NCBI GenBank assembly: GCA_025210265.1
Contig: JAOASD010000015.1
Span: 122,556-186,555 of the forward strand
Direction of reading: 5' to 3'
Length of the DNA stretch: 64,000 nt
DNA from: Pelagimonas sp.
GTDB lineage: Bacteria; Pseudomonadota; Alphaproteobacteria; Rhodobacterales; Rhodobacteraceae
In this document: positions 40,064 through 48,823 of the stretch, piece after piece
How positions within the stretch are numbered: position 1 is the first letter of the stretch
Layout: every line of letters starts with the position of its first letter
Program-made: the position numbers and the translations under genes
Notes under the pieces: generated by a model
What the model was told of the DNA's origin: nothing
Databases searched by the model: none
The model's input: the letters and a program-made list of their open reading frames with translations, nothing else

Positions 40064-40106
40064 CCCCCTACTCTCCCTGTCCTCTCCTGCCTGTCCGAGA
40101 AATCCG

Positions 40107-41318
40107 ATGTTCACGAAAACCCCCATCTCTTATGCCCTTCGGCTTGTGTCCACCTTTGTGCCGATCCCGAAACCGCTGCTGTTCTCTGGCCCCGGTTCGA
40201 CACTGAATCTGGCTGACTTCATGCTGGATAGCGGGCACCGACGCCCGTTGCTGGTGACAGATGCCTTTCTGCTGCAGAACGGGATGCTGGACGGGCTGCT
40301 GGCCTTTCTCAAAGACAACGGCTGCGAAGCCACAATTTTCGACGGCATCATCCCCAACCCGACCTTTGCTGTGGTCGAAGCGGGCCTGAAGCTAAGCCGC
40401 GACAATGCCTGCGACAGCGTCATCGCCATCGGCGGCGGGTCAGCCATCGACGCCGCCAAGGTGATCGCCGCAGCGCATACGGCGCGCAAGCCGCTGGCCA
40501 AGCTGGTCGGCAACCTGAAAATCAAAGACGCCCCGCTGCCATTCTTTGTCGTGCCCACCACATCCGGGTCGGGGTCTGAAACCACTGTGGCGGCTGTGAT
40601 TTCGGACAGCAAAACCCACAAGAAACAGTTCTTTGTCAGCCCGAAACTGATCCCGATTGCGGCGGCTCTGGATCCCGAGCTGCTGAAATCCCTGCCCCCA
40701 GCAATGACCGCGGCGGTTGGGATGGATGCCCTGACCCACGCAATCGAGGCCTATACCTCGACCAACACCTTTGACGACACCGACCGGGACGCGGCCACCG
40801 CTGTCAGCCTGCTGTTCCGCTATCTGCCCACGGCGACCCATTCCGGCAGCGATCTGGTGGCGCGGGAAAAAGTCGCGCGGGCGTCCTTTCTGGCCGGGGC
40901 CGCCTTTACCAAGGCCAGCCTGGGCTATGTCCATGCGATTTCCCATCAGATCAGCGCCCAGTACAACACCCCGCATGGGCTGGCCAATGCGGTGATCCTG
41001 CCGCGGGTGCTGCGGTTCAACGCCTCTGCCGTGGCGCCGCGCCTGGCCGAACTGGAACGCCGGATCGATCCGACGGCACAGGGCAGCGATGCTCAGCTGG
41101 CCCAGCGGTTCATCGACCGGGTTGAAACCCTTTCGGATGAGCTGGCCATTCCAACCAAACTTGAGGATCTGCAGTCCGAAGATTTCGGCAAAATCACCCG
41201 CGACGCCCGCAGCGAGGCCCGTCGGTCCTATGCTGTTCCCAAAGTGATGAAAGCAGCAGATGTCACACGGGTTCTGACCTCGGTGGCAGATGGCACCCGC
41301 CAGATCAGCTTTGACTGA
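40107..41318 (+). CDS. Iron-containing alcohol dehydrogenase
   Basis: A 403-residue group III alcohol dehydrogenase. GGGSAIDAAKVIA is the NAD-binding region, VPTTSGSGSETT follows, and metal ligands lie in GMDALTHAIEAY (Asp207, His211) and YVHAISHQISAQYNTPHG. It probably oxidises a primary alcohol to the aldehyde used by the upstream aldehyde dehydrogenase, or acts in reverse. It is followed by the TetR gene at 41422. Confidence 0.9.
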   Translation: MFTKTPISYALRLVSTFVPIPKPLLFSGPGSTLNLADFMLDSGHRRPLLVTDAFLLQNGMLDGLLAFLKDNGCEATIFDGIIPNPTFAVVEAGLKLSRDNACDSVIAIGGGSAIDAAKVIAAAHTARKPLAKLVGNLKIKDAPLPFFVVPTTSGSGSETTVAAVISDSKTHKKQFFVSPKLIPIAAALDPELLKSLPPAMTAAVGMDALTHAIEAYTSTNTFDDTDRDAATAVSLLFRYLPTATHSGSDLVAREKVARASFLAGAAFTKASLGYVHAISHQISAQYNTPHGLANAVILPRVLRFNASAVAPRLAELERRIDPTAQGSDAQLAQRFIDRVETLSDELAIPTKLEDLQSEDFGKITRDARSEARRSYAVPKVMKAADVTRVLTSVADGTRQISFD

Positions 41319-41421
41319 ACCGCAACCCAATGCGGCGGGCGGCGGCACGCAACAAAAATTTGCAGGCCGCCCGCCGATACGCTACCCAAGAGCGCCCCAA
41401 AAGAGACAGGCCATACAGACA

Positions 41422-42000
41422 ATGATGAGCAGCGACTATCAAATCCCCGGCGTGACCCCCAAAAGCATCATGATGGCCTTTGCCCAATACGGCTTTCGCA
41501 AAACATCCATGGAGGACATCGCGCGGGCCTCGGATCTGTCGCGCCAATCCATCTATAAGAAATTTGGCTCGAAAGAGGCCTGCTACGACCAGATCCTGCT
41601 GGCGTATATGGCTGACATCTATAGCGAAATCTTTGCCGATCTGGAAAACGACAGCGCACCGCCGCCCATCGTGCTGGAAGGGGTGTTCACCCGCATCGGA
41701 CAGGATGCGGTGGCCTTTGCCAATACCCCGCATGGTCCTGACCTGATGGAAGACGCCCTGCGCGCGGCCGATAAAACCCCCGAACGCTGGCCCGAAATGT
41801 TTAAAAACCGTCTGGCTGTGTTCTTTGACAAACACGGATTTTCGAAGTCATGGGACCATGCCGAAGACATCGCCTTTGTCATGGTCACGGCCTCGCGCGG
41901 GTCGTTGATCCATGCCCAGACCGTCGAAAGCTACTGCGCCGATATGCACCGCGTTTTCCGCACCATTCTTCCCGGCGTGGCGGCACAGGATTTCCTGTAG
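41422..42000 (+). CDS. TetR/AcrR-family transcriptional regulator
   Basis: A 192-residue regulator with an N-terminal HTH (AFAQYGFRKTSMEDIARASDLSRQSIYKKFGSKEACY) and a ligand-binding helical C terminus. Two ATGs in a row (41422, 41425) may be starts; the open frame reaches back into the alcohol dehydrogenase gene. It likely controls the upstream aldehyde/alcohol dehydrogenase operon through the inverted repeat at 38512-38539. Confidence 0.85.
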   Translation: MMSSDYQIPGVTPKSIMMAFAQYGFRKTSMEDIARASDLSRQSIYKKFGSKEACYDQILLAYMADIYSEIFADLENDSAPPPIVLEGVFTRIGQDAVAFANTPHGPDLMEDALRAADKTPERWPEMFKNRLAVFFDKHGFSKSWDHAEDIAFVMVTASRGSLIHAQTVESYCADMHRVFRTILPGVAAQDFL

Positions 42001-42035
42001 CCCCAGCCGCCCTCACACAAGCACGGCACATCCTC

Positions 42036-42635
42036 ATGACACAGCACACAGGCCCGACCCCCGGCCCGACCCGCGGCACGGACACCGTCACGTTTTCCGT
42101 GTCTCATACTGTTTATCCCGGACGCGAAGCAGATTACGAAGCCTGGCTGCGCGGCATCACCAAGGTTGCTGCGCATTTCGACGGGCAACAGGGGGTCAGC
42201 ATCCTGCGCCCCTCTGGCCTCAGCGGCGGGCGCTATATCCTGATCTACCGCTTTGACACCCAGCAGCACGCCCATGCGTGGGAACAATCCCCCGAGCGCG
42301 CCGAATGGCTGGTCAAGCTCAAGGGCATCGCCCAAATCGACCCAGACCGCAAAAGCGCGACCGGCCTGGAAGTCTGGTTCGACCTGCCCGAAGCAAAGCA
42401 GCCCGCGCAACCGCCGCGTCACAAAATGGCCGTCGTGCTGATTGCCGTGATCTTTTCGCTGGTCTTTGCATTGCAGGCCCTGCTGGGGCCACATATTCAA
42501 CCGCTGCCCGGCTGGGCACAGACCCTGCTGATTGTCACGCTTCAGGTGCTGGCGATGACGTATGTCATCATGCCGACTCTGACATCGCTTTTGCAGAAAT
42601 GGCTGTTTCGCAAGGCCCAGCGCGCCGGCGGATAA
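42036..42635 (+). CDS. ABM-domain protein with two C-terminal transmembrane helices
   Basis: A 199-residue protein. Residues about 18-115 form an antibiotic-biosynthesis-monooxygenase-like ferredoxin fold (VTFSVSHTVYPGREADYEAWLRGI, ending LEVWFDLPE). Two transmembrane helices follow (about 131-150 and 161-185). This architecture occurs in uncharacterised membrane-linked ABM proteins; no monooxygenase activity can be claimed. It lies 35 bases after the TetR stop and may share its transcript. Confidence 0.78.
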   Translation: MTQHTGPTPGPTRGTDTVTFSVSHTVYPGREADYEAWLRGITKVAAHFDGQQGVSILRPSGLSGGRYILIYRFDTQQHAHAWEQSPERAEWLVKLKGIAQIDPDRKSATGLEVWFDLPEAKQPAQPPRHKMAVVLIAVIFSLVFALQALLGPHIQPLPGWAQTLLIVTLQVLAMTYVIMPTLTSLLQKWLFRKAQRAGG

Positions 42636-42650
42636 AGCACGGGCGCAGGG

Positions 42651-43142
42651 TCAGCCCATATCCGCAACGCTGCGAAAATCGCCATCCCAATAGGTCAACG
42701 GGCGGGCCTCTGTACTGTCTGCCCGCTCGACCTTGCCGATCAGAATGCGATGGGTGCCAAAGGACACTGTCTGGATATGCAGGCAGGTGAAAATGGCGGC
42801 AGCGTTGGACAGGACCGGCAGGCTGGTCTGCGGGTCAATCGTCCAGTGATCCGAGCCAAAATTGCGCTGGTCGGCCAGATCCGGGACACCGGCAAAGGCC
42901 AGCGCCAGCTGGTCATGCGATTGCGCGATGTAATTGACGCAATAGACCCCGTGCTCTTCGATCATCCCCAGAATGCGGCTGTTTTTGTTGATGCAAATCA
43001 GCACCGCAGGCGGCGCTGCGGTCAGAGAACAGACCGCGCTGACAGTGGCCCCATGCGGTCCGTGCTCTCCGCTGGTGGTGACAATCGACACCGGCGTCGC
43101 CGCTTTGCGCATGGCAGAGGTGAATTGGGTTGGATCCAGCAC
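42651..43142 (-). CDS. Flavin reductase family protein
   Basis: A 163-residue flavin:NAD(P)H reductase (DIM6/NTAB type). It opens with FTSAMRKAATPVSIVTTSGEHGPHGATVSAVCSLTAAPPAVLICIN, of which TVSAVCSLTAAPP is the FMN-binding core, and ends with LIGKVERAD and PLTYWDGDFRSV. It would supply reduced flavin to a two-component monooxygenase; the luciferase-like monooxygenase at 44326 is the obvious candidate partner. It is divergent from the LysR gene. Confidence 0.86.
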   Translation of the reverse strand: MLDPTQFTSAMRKAATPVSIVTTSGEHGPHGATVSAVCSLTAAPPAVLICINKNSRILGMIEEHGVYCVNYIAQSHDQLALAFAGVPDLADQRNFGSDHWTIDPQTSLPVLSNAAAIFTCLHIQTVSFGTHRILIGKVERADSTEARPLTYWDGDFRSVADMG

Positions 43143-43331
43143 AGTGACCTCCTTTGGGTTTGGGCCTTAGTGCTGGGCGAAGAGGCTTGATCGCAAGATT
43201 GAATTGCTTACCCTCTGCCAAACAAAAATTTATGCAGGTAGACCATGCGACGCGCATTGCGGAACAAATTGACCCAGCTGAAACCGGGCACCTTGTCCAA
43301 ACTGGAACCTGTCGGCTTTGACAGCAACCGA

Positions 43332-44219
43332 ATGCGACGCAGCCTGCCGCCGCTGCAAACCCTCGTCGCCTTCGAGGCCGCCGCAAGATTGCAGAGCTTT
43401 ACCCTGGCAGCGGCTGAATTGAACCTGACGCAACCCGCCGTCAGCCAGCAGGTCAAGCTGCTGGAACATCGGCTGGGGGTCAAACTTTTTCGCCGCCGCA
43501 ATAACTTGATCCTTCTGACCGAACAAGGAGAGCAATTCGCCGAGGATGTCAGCGCCATGCTGAACACATTGGGCGAAACGGTGCAGAACCTGACCGCGGA
43601 CGAAGGTCGGACCACCCTGACCGTCAGTCTTCTGCCCTCTTTTGCATCGACCTGGTTCGCCGCGCGGGCGCATCGCTTCATGGCCGCTCACCCCTCGGTC
43701 GACCTGATCACCCTATCCACCGTGGCCAAGATTGGCTTTGGGCAAGAGGATGCAGATGTCGCAATCCGCTGGGGGCCGGGCGGGTATCGCGACGGCTATG
43801 AAGAGCGCCTGTTTGGCGAACAGCACATGCTGGTCGCATCGGCGCAAACCGCCGCCACGTTGGGCGACATATCCCATATCGAGGATCTGGTCGGGCGCCC
43901 GTTTCTGCACGACACCAATTACAGCGAATGGCGCACCGTCATCGAGGTAAATGGCGGCGACCCGGCCAAATTCGAACAGGGCGCGTATTTTGGCGACAGC
44001 AGTGCCACTGCCAACGCCATCGCCTTTGGCCCTGGAATCGGGGTGGTGCGCAACGTGGTGGTCCAGCACCTGCTGGCCAGCGGGGGGCTGGTGGCCCTGC
44101 CCTTCAAACCCGTGACCGGCCCTTTCGCCTACCATTTCATCTGCCCCACGAAACGCATTGAACAGCCCCGCATTCAGGCCTTTCTGACCTGGCTGCGTCA
44201 GGAGGCCCAGATCCCATAA
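43332..44219 (+). CDS. LysR-family regulator (GcvA-like)
   Basis: A 295-residue LysR regulator with N-terminal HTH (MRRSLPPLQTLVAFEAAARLQSF... as AAARLQSFTLAAAELNLTQP) followed by a type 2 periplasmic-binding effector domain. The ATG at 43332 gives the GcvA-type start; an upstream ATG at 43245 would add 29 residues of low conservation. It sits between the divergent flavin reductase and the co-oriented monooxygenase, so it probably regulates both. Confidence 0.86.
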   Translation: MRRSLPPLQTLVAFEAAARLQSFTLAAAELNLTQPAVSQQVKLLEHRLGVKLFRRRNNLILLTEQGEQFAEDVSAMLNTLGETVQNLTADEGRTTLTVSLLPSFASTWFAARAHRFMAAHPSVDLITLSTVAKIGFGQEDADVAIRWGPGGYRDGYEERLFGEQHMLVASAQTAATLGDISHIEDLVGRPFLHDTNYSEWRTVIEVNGGDPAKFEQGAYFGDSSATANAIAFGPGIGVVRNVVVQHLLASGGLVALPFKPVTGPFAYHFICPTKRIEQPRIQAFLTWLRQEAQIP

Positions 44220-44221
44220 GA

Positions 44222-44246
44222 AATCCTTTGCCAGTGCTAAAGGATT
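44222..44246. promoter_or_regulatory. Inverted repeat between LysR and luciferase-like monooxygenase genes
   Basis: AATCCTTT-GCCAGTGCT-AAAGGATT is a perfect 8-bp inverted repeat immediately after the LysR stop and 79 bases before the monooxygenase start. It may be an operator or a weak terminator; no T run follows. Confidence 0.4.
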
Positions 44247-44325
44247 CACCATTTGGGACTTTGGCAGGTTTCAACCAGACTGCGCAGACCACACAGTTCA
44301 AACAGCCATGCGGAGCCTGTCAGAT

Positions 44326-45387
44326 ATGGAATTTTCGTTGTTCAACCTGATGACCAAACCAGTGGATGGGTCATCGCACGCGGATGTGTTCACCCAGATG
44401 CGCGAGATGACGAAAATTGTCGACGAGGCAGGCTTTGACCTGGCCTGGTTCGCGGAACATCACCTGTCGAATTACTGCATTTCGCCATCTCCCCTGATGA
44501 CCGCCGCCAACATGGCCGCCCACACCAAACGGATCAAAGTCGGCCCTGCGGTTGTCGTGATGCCGTTTTACGAACCGCTGCGCCTGGTCGAAGACATCTG
44601 CCTGGTGGATCAGCTGACCGAAGGCCGTCTGGTTCTGGGTCTGGGCACCGGCTATCAGCCCCGCGAGTTCAAGAAATTCGGGTTTGAAATCAATGACCGC
44701 CTGATGCGCGGGCTAGAGATCTGGGACTGCATCGAACAGGGCGTCTATACCGGCGTGATTGATTATCAGGGCGATCATATCCAGATCAACGATGCCGCCT
44801 TGTCCATCGCTCCGGTGCAGGAGCGCATCCGCACATTCGCCGTCGGCAACGCCCCTGAAATGCGGCAAAAGATGATCGACTATGGCGCGCAGCCCCTGAC
44901 CACTCCGGCCATCGGACCAAATGCAATCGTCGGGACCGCGCGACGGCTGTATCAGGAAACCCGTGCCGAAAACGGGCTGACTGGCGACGATTTCCCCTTT
45001 GCCGTGCAACGCTACATTTATGTGGCCAAAGATAAGGACGACGCCCGCGCTGCCGCAGAACAGGTGCTGATCCACGCCCGCATGGCCAACAACATGCGCC
45101 GCCCCGAACCCTTGATGGATGGCGCGGATCTAAAGATCGTGCCGTTTGACAACGAACCGGATCTGGATCTGGTGATGGAGCGCGCCATTATCGGCGATGT
45201 CGAGGAGGTCACCCGCCGCATCGTCGCCGAGGCCCGCGAATTTGGCATCACCCATCTGAGCGTCTTTATGCAGATCGCCTCGATCCCATTTGCCAACACC
45301 TTGCGGTCGCTAGAACTGTTCTGTGATCAGGTGATGCCTGCGGTCCAGGCCGCGCTTGCGGCGGATCAGGCGGCGCTGGCCTCGTGA
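44326..45387 (+). CDS. LLM-class (luciferase-like) flavin-dependent monooxygenase
   Basis: A 353-residue TIM-barrel protein of the bacterial luciferase superfamily (FSLFNLMTKPV start, FDLAWFAEHHLSNYCISPSP, KVGPAVVVMPFYEPLRLVEDI, LVLGLGTGYQPREF). It uses reduced FMN, presumably from the flavin reductase at 42651, to oxygenate an organic substrate such as an aldehyde, ketone or organosulfur compound. The ATG at 44326 is chosen for its family-like start; one at 44308 lies upstream. It leads the run with the SDR and MttB-like genes. Confidence 0.87.
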   Translation: MEFSLFNLMTKPVDGSSHADVFTQMREMTKIVDEAGFDLAWFAEHHLSNYCISPSPLMTAANMAAHTKRIKVGPAVVVMPFYEPLRLVEDICLVDQLTEGRLVLGLGTGYQPREFKKFGFEINDRLMRGLEIWDCIEQGVYTGVIDYQGDHIQINDAALSIAPVQERIRTFAVGNAPEMRQKMIDYGAQPLTTPAIGPNAIVGTARRLYQETRAENGLTGDDFPFAVQRYIYVAKDKDDARAAAEQVLIHARMANNMRRPEPLMDGADLKIVPFDNEPDLDLVMERAIIGDVEEVTRRIVAEAREFGITHLSVFMQIASIPFANTLRSLELFCDQVMPAVQAALAADQAALAS

Positions 45388-45486
45388 CCCATGCGTACCG
45401 GTCGCAGGCCTGACAGGCCGGGCCCCTAAATTTCACATCGGGCGGGCCACAAACCCGCCCGTTTACCATCCAATAAGGAGTAGCCG

Positions 45487-46290
45487 ATGGCACGGCTGAC
45501 AGGAAAAATCGCCCTGGTGACAGGCGCGGGGTCAATGAATGGCGGCATGGGCAATGGCAAAGCCACAGCCATCCGACTGGCGCAAGAAGGCGCTTTGATC
45601 GCGGCATTAGACATGAATTTGGACGCCGCCGAAGAAACCTGCGCCCTGATCCGGCAGGACGGGGGGCGCGCCTTTGCCCTGGCAGCGGATGTGACCCAAG
45701 AAGATCAGGTTCAGGCGGCCATCGCCCAATGCCTGACCGAATTTGGCCAGATCGACATCCTGCAGAACAATGTCGGCATCCTAAAAACCGGCGGGGCCAT
45801 GGACAGCACCGTCGCGGATTGGGACGCGCTGGTTCATGTGAATATGAAGGCCGTGTTCCTGCCGACAAAACATGTACTGCCCCATTTTGTCGAACGCGGT
45901 GGCGGGGTTGTCACCAATATCTCTTCGATTGCCGGGCTGCGGTATCTGGGCACGCCTTATATCGGCTATAACGCCACCAAAGGGTCGATCATTTCCTACA
46001 CCCGCAATCTGGCCGCGGAAATGGCCCCGCACGGGATCCGCGCCAATGCGATCCTGCCGGGGTTCATCGACACGCCCATGGCGCGTGACATCACCGAACA
46101 AAAATCCGAGACCCCCGACGCGATTGATTGGGACGCCCTGGATCGCCAGCGCGCGGCGCGCATTCCCCTGGGCCGCGTGGGCACCCCATGGGACGTGGCC
46201 AATGCCGCCGTCTTTCTGGCCAGCGACGAGGCCTCGTATATCACCGGAACCGAAATCACCGTAGACGGGGGTGTGTCATGTCGCGTGTGA
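45487..46290 (+). CDS. SDR-family dehydrogenase
   Basis: A 267-residue classical-type SDR with AAGGAG ribosome binding site. The cofactor loop is modified (VTGAGSMNGGMGNGKA), NNVGIL is the NNAG-type motif, and the catalytic residues are Ser in NISSIAG and YNATK (Tyr/Lys). It is predicted to oxidise an alcohol or reduce a ketone with NAD(P). Its stop overlaps the MttB-like gene by 13 bases. Confidence 0.88.
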   Translation: MARLTGKIALVTGAGSMNGGMGNGKATAIRLAQEGALIAALDMNLDAAEETCALIRQDGGRAFALAADVTQEDQVQAAIAQCLTEFGQIDILQNNVGILKTGGAMDSTVADWDALVHVNMKAVFLPTKHVLPHFVERGGGVVTNISSIAGLRYLGTPYIGYNATKGSIISYTRNLAAEMAPHGIRANAILPGFIDTPMARDITEQKSETPDAIDWDALDRQRAARIPLGRVGTPWDVANAAVFLASDEASYITGTEITVDGGVSCRV

Positions 46291-47798
46291 AAACCCGGTC
46301 CGGGCGGGCGGCGCGGATGCAGCGCCAGACGGCAGCTCAGCCGCGCCTGGCCCCCGTGCAACGCAAATTGCAGCCGCTGGATGTGCTGGACCAAGACGCA
46401 ATTGACCGCATCCACGCGGCCTCGATGGCCATTCTGGAGGATGTCGGCATCGAATTTCGCGATCCCGTTGCACTGGCCCATTGGCAACAGGCGGGCGCGG
46501 ATGTCACCGACAGCCGGGTGCGGATTGATCGCGGCCTGTTGATGGAGCTGGTGGCAAAAGCCCCGTCAGAATTTCAGGTTCAGGGCCGTGGGGCCACAAC
46601 CGGGTTTACGATGGGCGGCACGACCAGTGTGTTCTGCCCCATGAAGGGTGCGCCTTTCACCCGTGATCTTGACGGCAAGCGACGTTCGACCACCGAAGCG
46701 GACGTGATCAACTTTGCCCGGCTCACACAGGCCTGCCCCAGCTTTCACATGGCAGGCGGGTTCACCTGCGAACCCATGGACCTGCCCGTCGCCCACCGCC
46801 ATCTGGCGATGATGCGGCATCATATGGTTGAAACCGAGCTGCCGCTTTTTGGGATCGGCACCTCGCGCGAGCGGGCGCAGGATTGCATCGACATGGCACG
46901 GATCGTTGCCGGTGACGTCATGGATCACGCGACCACCATCTTCATGCACGCCTCGGGCAATTCCCCTCTGGTCTGGGACGAAGCCATGCTGGACGGCGCA
47001 CGGGTCTTTGCCGATGCGGGGCAGGCGGTGCTGTGCTCTCCTTTTGTGCTGGCCGCGGCCAACACGCCCGCGGATGTTGCCGCCACCATTGCACAGGTCA
47101 ATGCCGAAGCTCTGGCCGCCATTGCCTATCTGCAACTGTACCGCCCCGGCACACCGGTGATTTACGGCCAGTACACTGTGTCGATCTCGATGCAGACCGG
47201 CGCACCGATGGCTGGCACCCCCGAGGTCGCGCTGATCACAACCGCAATCGGCCAGCTGGCCCGCAGGTATGGCGTTCCCTGGCGGACTTCGGCCAATCAC
47301 GCGTCCTCTAAATCCTTTGACGCGCAATCCGGCTATGAAGGCGCAACCACGCTGATGACCGCCCTGAACGCCGGAGCAAACCTGATGCTGCATTCAGCAG
47401 GCTGGGACGAAGGCGGGCTGGCGATCTGTTACGGTAAATTCATCGCCGATGACGAACAAAACCAGATGATGGCGCGCTATGCCGGGGGGATCTCTTTGGA
47501 TCGTTTCGAAGACGCGCTGCAGGCGGTGCGCCGGATCGGCCCCGCCGGGCATTACCTGGGCGACAGTTTCACCCTGCAACATTTCCGCAGCGCCTTTGCC
47601 ATGCCCGAACGGATGGATTTCTCGAGTTTTGAGCAATGGAGTTCAAACGGCAGTCACGATATGGCCGCGCGCTGCCGCGCCAAGGCCCGTCTGCTGCTCG
47701 AAGAATTTCAACCACCGCCCATGGACAGCGCCACACGCGAAGAGCTGGACGCCTTTGTGGCCCGCAGAAAATCGGAAATCGACCCGACCTTTTCTTAA
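46278..47798 (+). CDS. MttB-like (trimethylamine methyltransferase family) protein without pyrrolysine
   Basis: A 506-residue member of the MttB superfamily (DQDAIDRIHAASMAILEDVGIEF, TTSVFCPMKGAPFTRDLDGKRRSTTEAD, SGYEGATTLMTALNAGANLMLHSAGW). The reading frame is free of amber codons, so it is the non-pyrrolysine type, some of which demethylate quaternary amines to a corrinoid protein. No corrinoid protein gene is seen in the window. Its start overlaps the SDR gene and they are probably co-translated. Confidence 0.87.
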   Translation: MSRVKTRSGRAARMQRQTAAQPRLAPVQRKLQPLDVLDQDAIDRIHAASMAILEDVGIEFRDPVALAHWQQAGADVTDSRVRIDRGLLMELVAKAPSEFQVQGRGATTGFTMGGTTSVFCPMKGAPFTRDLDGKRRSTTEADVINFARLTQACPSFHMAGGFTCEPMDLPVAHRHLAMMRHHMVETELPLFGIGTSRERAQDCIDMARIVAGDVMDHATTIFMHASGNSPLVWDEAMLDGARVFADAGQAVLCSPFVLAAANTPADVAATIAQVNAEALAAIAYLQLYRPGTPVIYGQYTVSISMQTGAPMAGTPEVALITTAIGQLARRYGVPWRTSANHASSKSFDAQSGYEGATTLMTALNAGANLMLHSAGWDEGGLAICYGKFIADDEQNQMMARYAGGISLDRFEDALQAVRRIGPAGHYLGDSFTLQHFRSAFAMPERMDFSSFEQWSSNGSHDMAARCRAKARLLLEEFQPPPMDSATREELDAFVARRKSEIDPTFS

Positions 47799-47816
47799 CC
47801 GGAAAGGCCGGGCCGT

Positions 47817-47852
47817 TCAGGCTGCGCAGGCAGGATGCCCAGCGCAGCCTGA
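47817..47852. terminator. Hairpin between the convergent MttB-like and BASS genes
   Basis: TCAGGCTGCGC and GCGCAGCCTGA form an 11-bp perfect stem between two convergent stops. A strong T run is absent, but position and stability suggest transcription end for both. Confidence 0.6.
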
Positions 47853-47867
47853 CAGGTCATCCGGCAA

Positions 47868-48746
47868 TCAGGCCTCGTCCCGGCTGTTCCAGCGGAACAG
47901 GAACATGCAGGGCAGCACGATGATATACATCGTGATCGAATACAGCGCCGACGGCAGCGCCAGCGGCACCTCGGCAAAACTGGTCGATGTGCCGGTGATG
48001 ACAATGCCCAGCGTGATGCCCAAAGGCGAGTTCTGCACACTGGTTTCGATCGCCACCGTTTTGCCTTCGGTTTTGTTCAGCCCGAACAAACGCGACACCA
48101 GCAGCGCAATGACAATCAACGCCAGAGGCAGCACCATGGTCGCCACACCAAGCGTCAGAAGATTGTCCATCACAACCTTATAGTTCGAGGCAAACAGCGC
48201 CAGCAGCAGCATCGCCCAGAACGCCACCGCAACATTCTGCAGCGGGGATTCCAGCCGCCGCGCCAGCGACGTGAACACCGTCCGCACAAACACCCCGGTC
48301 AGCACCGGCAACGTGGTCACAAGGAAGGTGAAGAACGCAATATCAAAGAAGGAAAAATCCGGGGCCTCTTCGCCCATCAGATACAGGATCGACCAGGTCG
48401 CCAGCGCAGGCACCGTGATAAAGGCGATCACCGATGTCACAGCGGTCATGGACACAGACAGCGCCAGATCCCCGCGGGACAGCTTGGTGATCACATTCGA
48501 GCTGACCCCACCGGGGCAAAAGCTCAGCAGCATCAGACCCGCCCCCAAAACCGGCGGCATATCCAGCAGCATCACAACGCAAAAGGCCACCGCAGGCAGC
48601 AACAAAATCTGTGAAAAGGCGCCGATGGCAAAGGCCGTACCGCGCGAAAAGACCCTTTTGAAATCTGCGATTTCCAGGCCCAGCCCCAGTGAAAACATGA
48701 TGAAGGCCTGCGCAGCAGGCACCACCACATTGACTGCAAAATCCAT
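47868..48746 (-). CDS. Bile acid:sodium symporter (BASS) family transporter
   Basis: A 292-residue inner-membrane protein with about nine hydrophobic helices. Family segments are FSLGLGLEIADFKRVF, LLSFCPGGVSSNVITKLSRGDLALSVSMTAVTSVIAF (as CPGGVSSNVITKLS), and ALIVIALLVSRLFG. BASS transporters move organic anions (bile acids, pantoate, pyruvate, sulfonates) with sodium. Lying beside an acyl-CoA synthetase, it may import an organic acid. Confidence 0.86.
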   Translation of the reverse strand: MDFAVNVVVPAAQAFIMFSLGLGLEIADFKRVFSRGTAFAIGAFSQILLLPAVAFCVVMLLDMPPVLGAGLMLLSFCPGGVSSNVITKLSRGDLALSVSMTAVTSVIAFITVPALATWSILYLMGEEAPDFSFFDIAFFTFLVTTLPVLTGVFVRTVFTSLARRLESPLQNVAVAFWAMLLLALFASNYKVVMDNLLTLGVATMVLPLALIVIALLVSRLFGLNKTEGKTVAIETSVQNSPLGITLGIVITGTSTSFAEVPLALPSALYSITMYIIVLPCMFLFRWNSRDEA

Positions 48747-48823
48747 GTTTTTCCTCCCTCGTATTGCATTCAGATCCCGCCTGCGAACGACCTCTCCATT
48801 GCCGCAGGCGGGATCGGTTTGTG

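Noticed and set aside
43245..43331. Upstream ATG for the LysR gene at 43332
   Set aside because: The extra 29 residues are not LysR-like; the GcvA-type start at 43332 is better.
46278..47798. Pyrrolysine-encoding trimethylamine methyltransferase
   Set aside because: The frame contains no internal TAG, so pyrrolysine is not needed; annotated only as an MttB-like protein.
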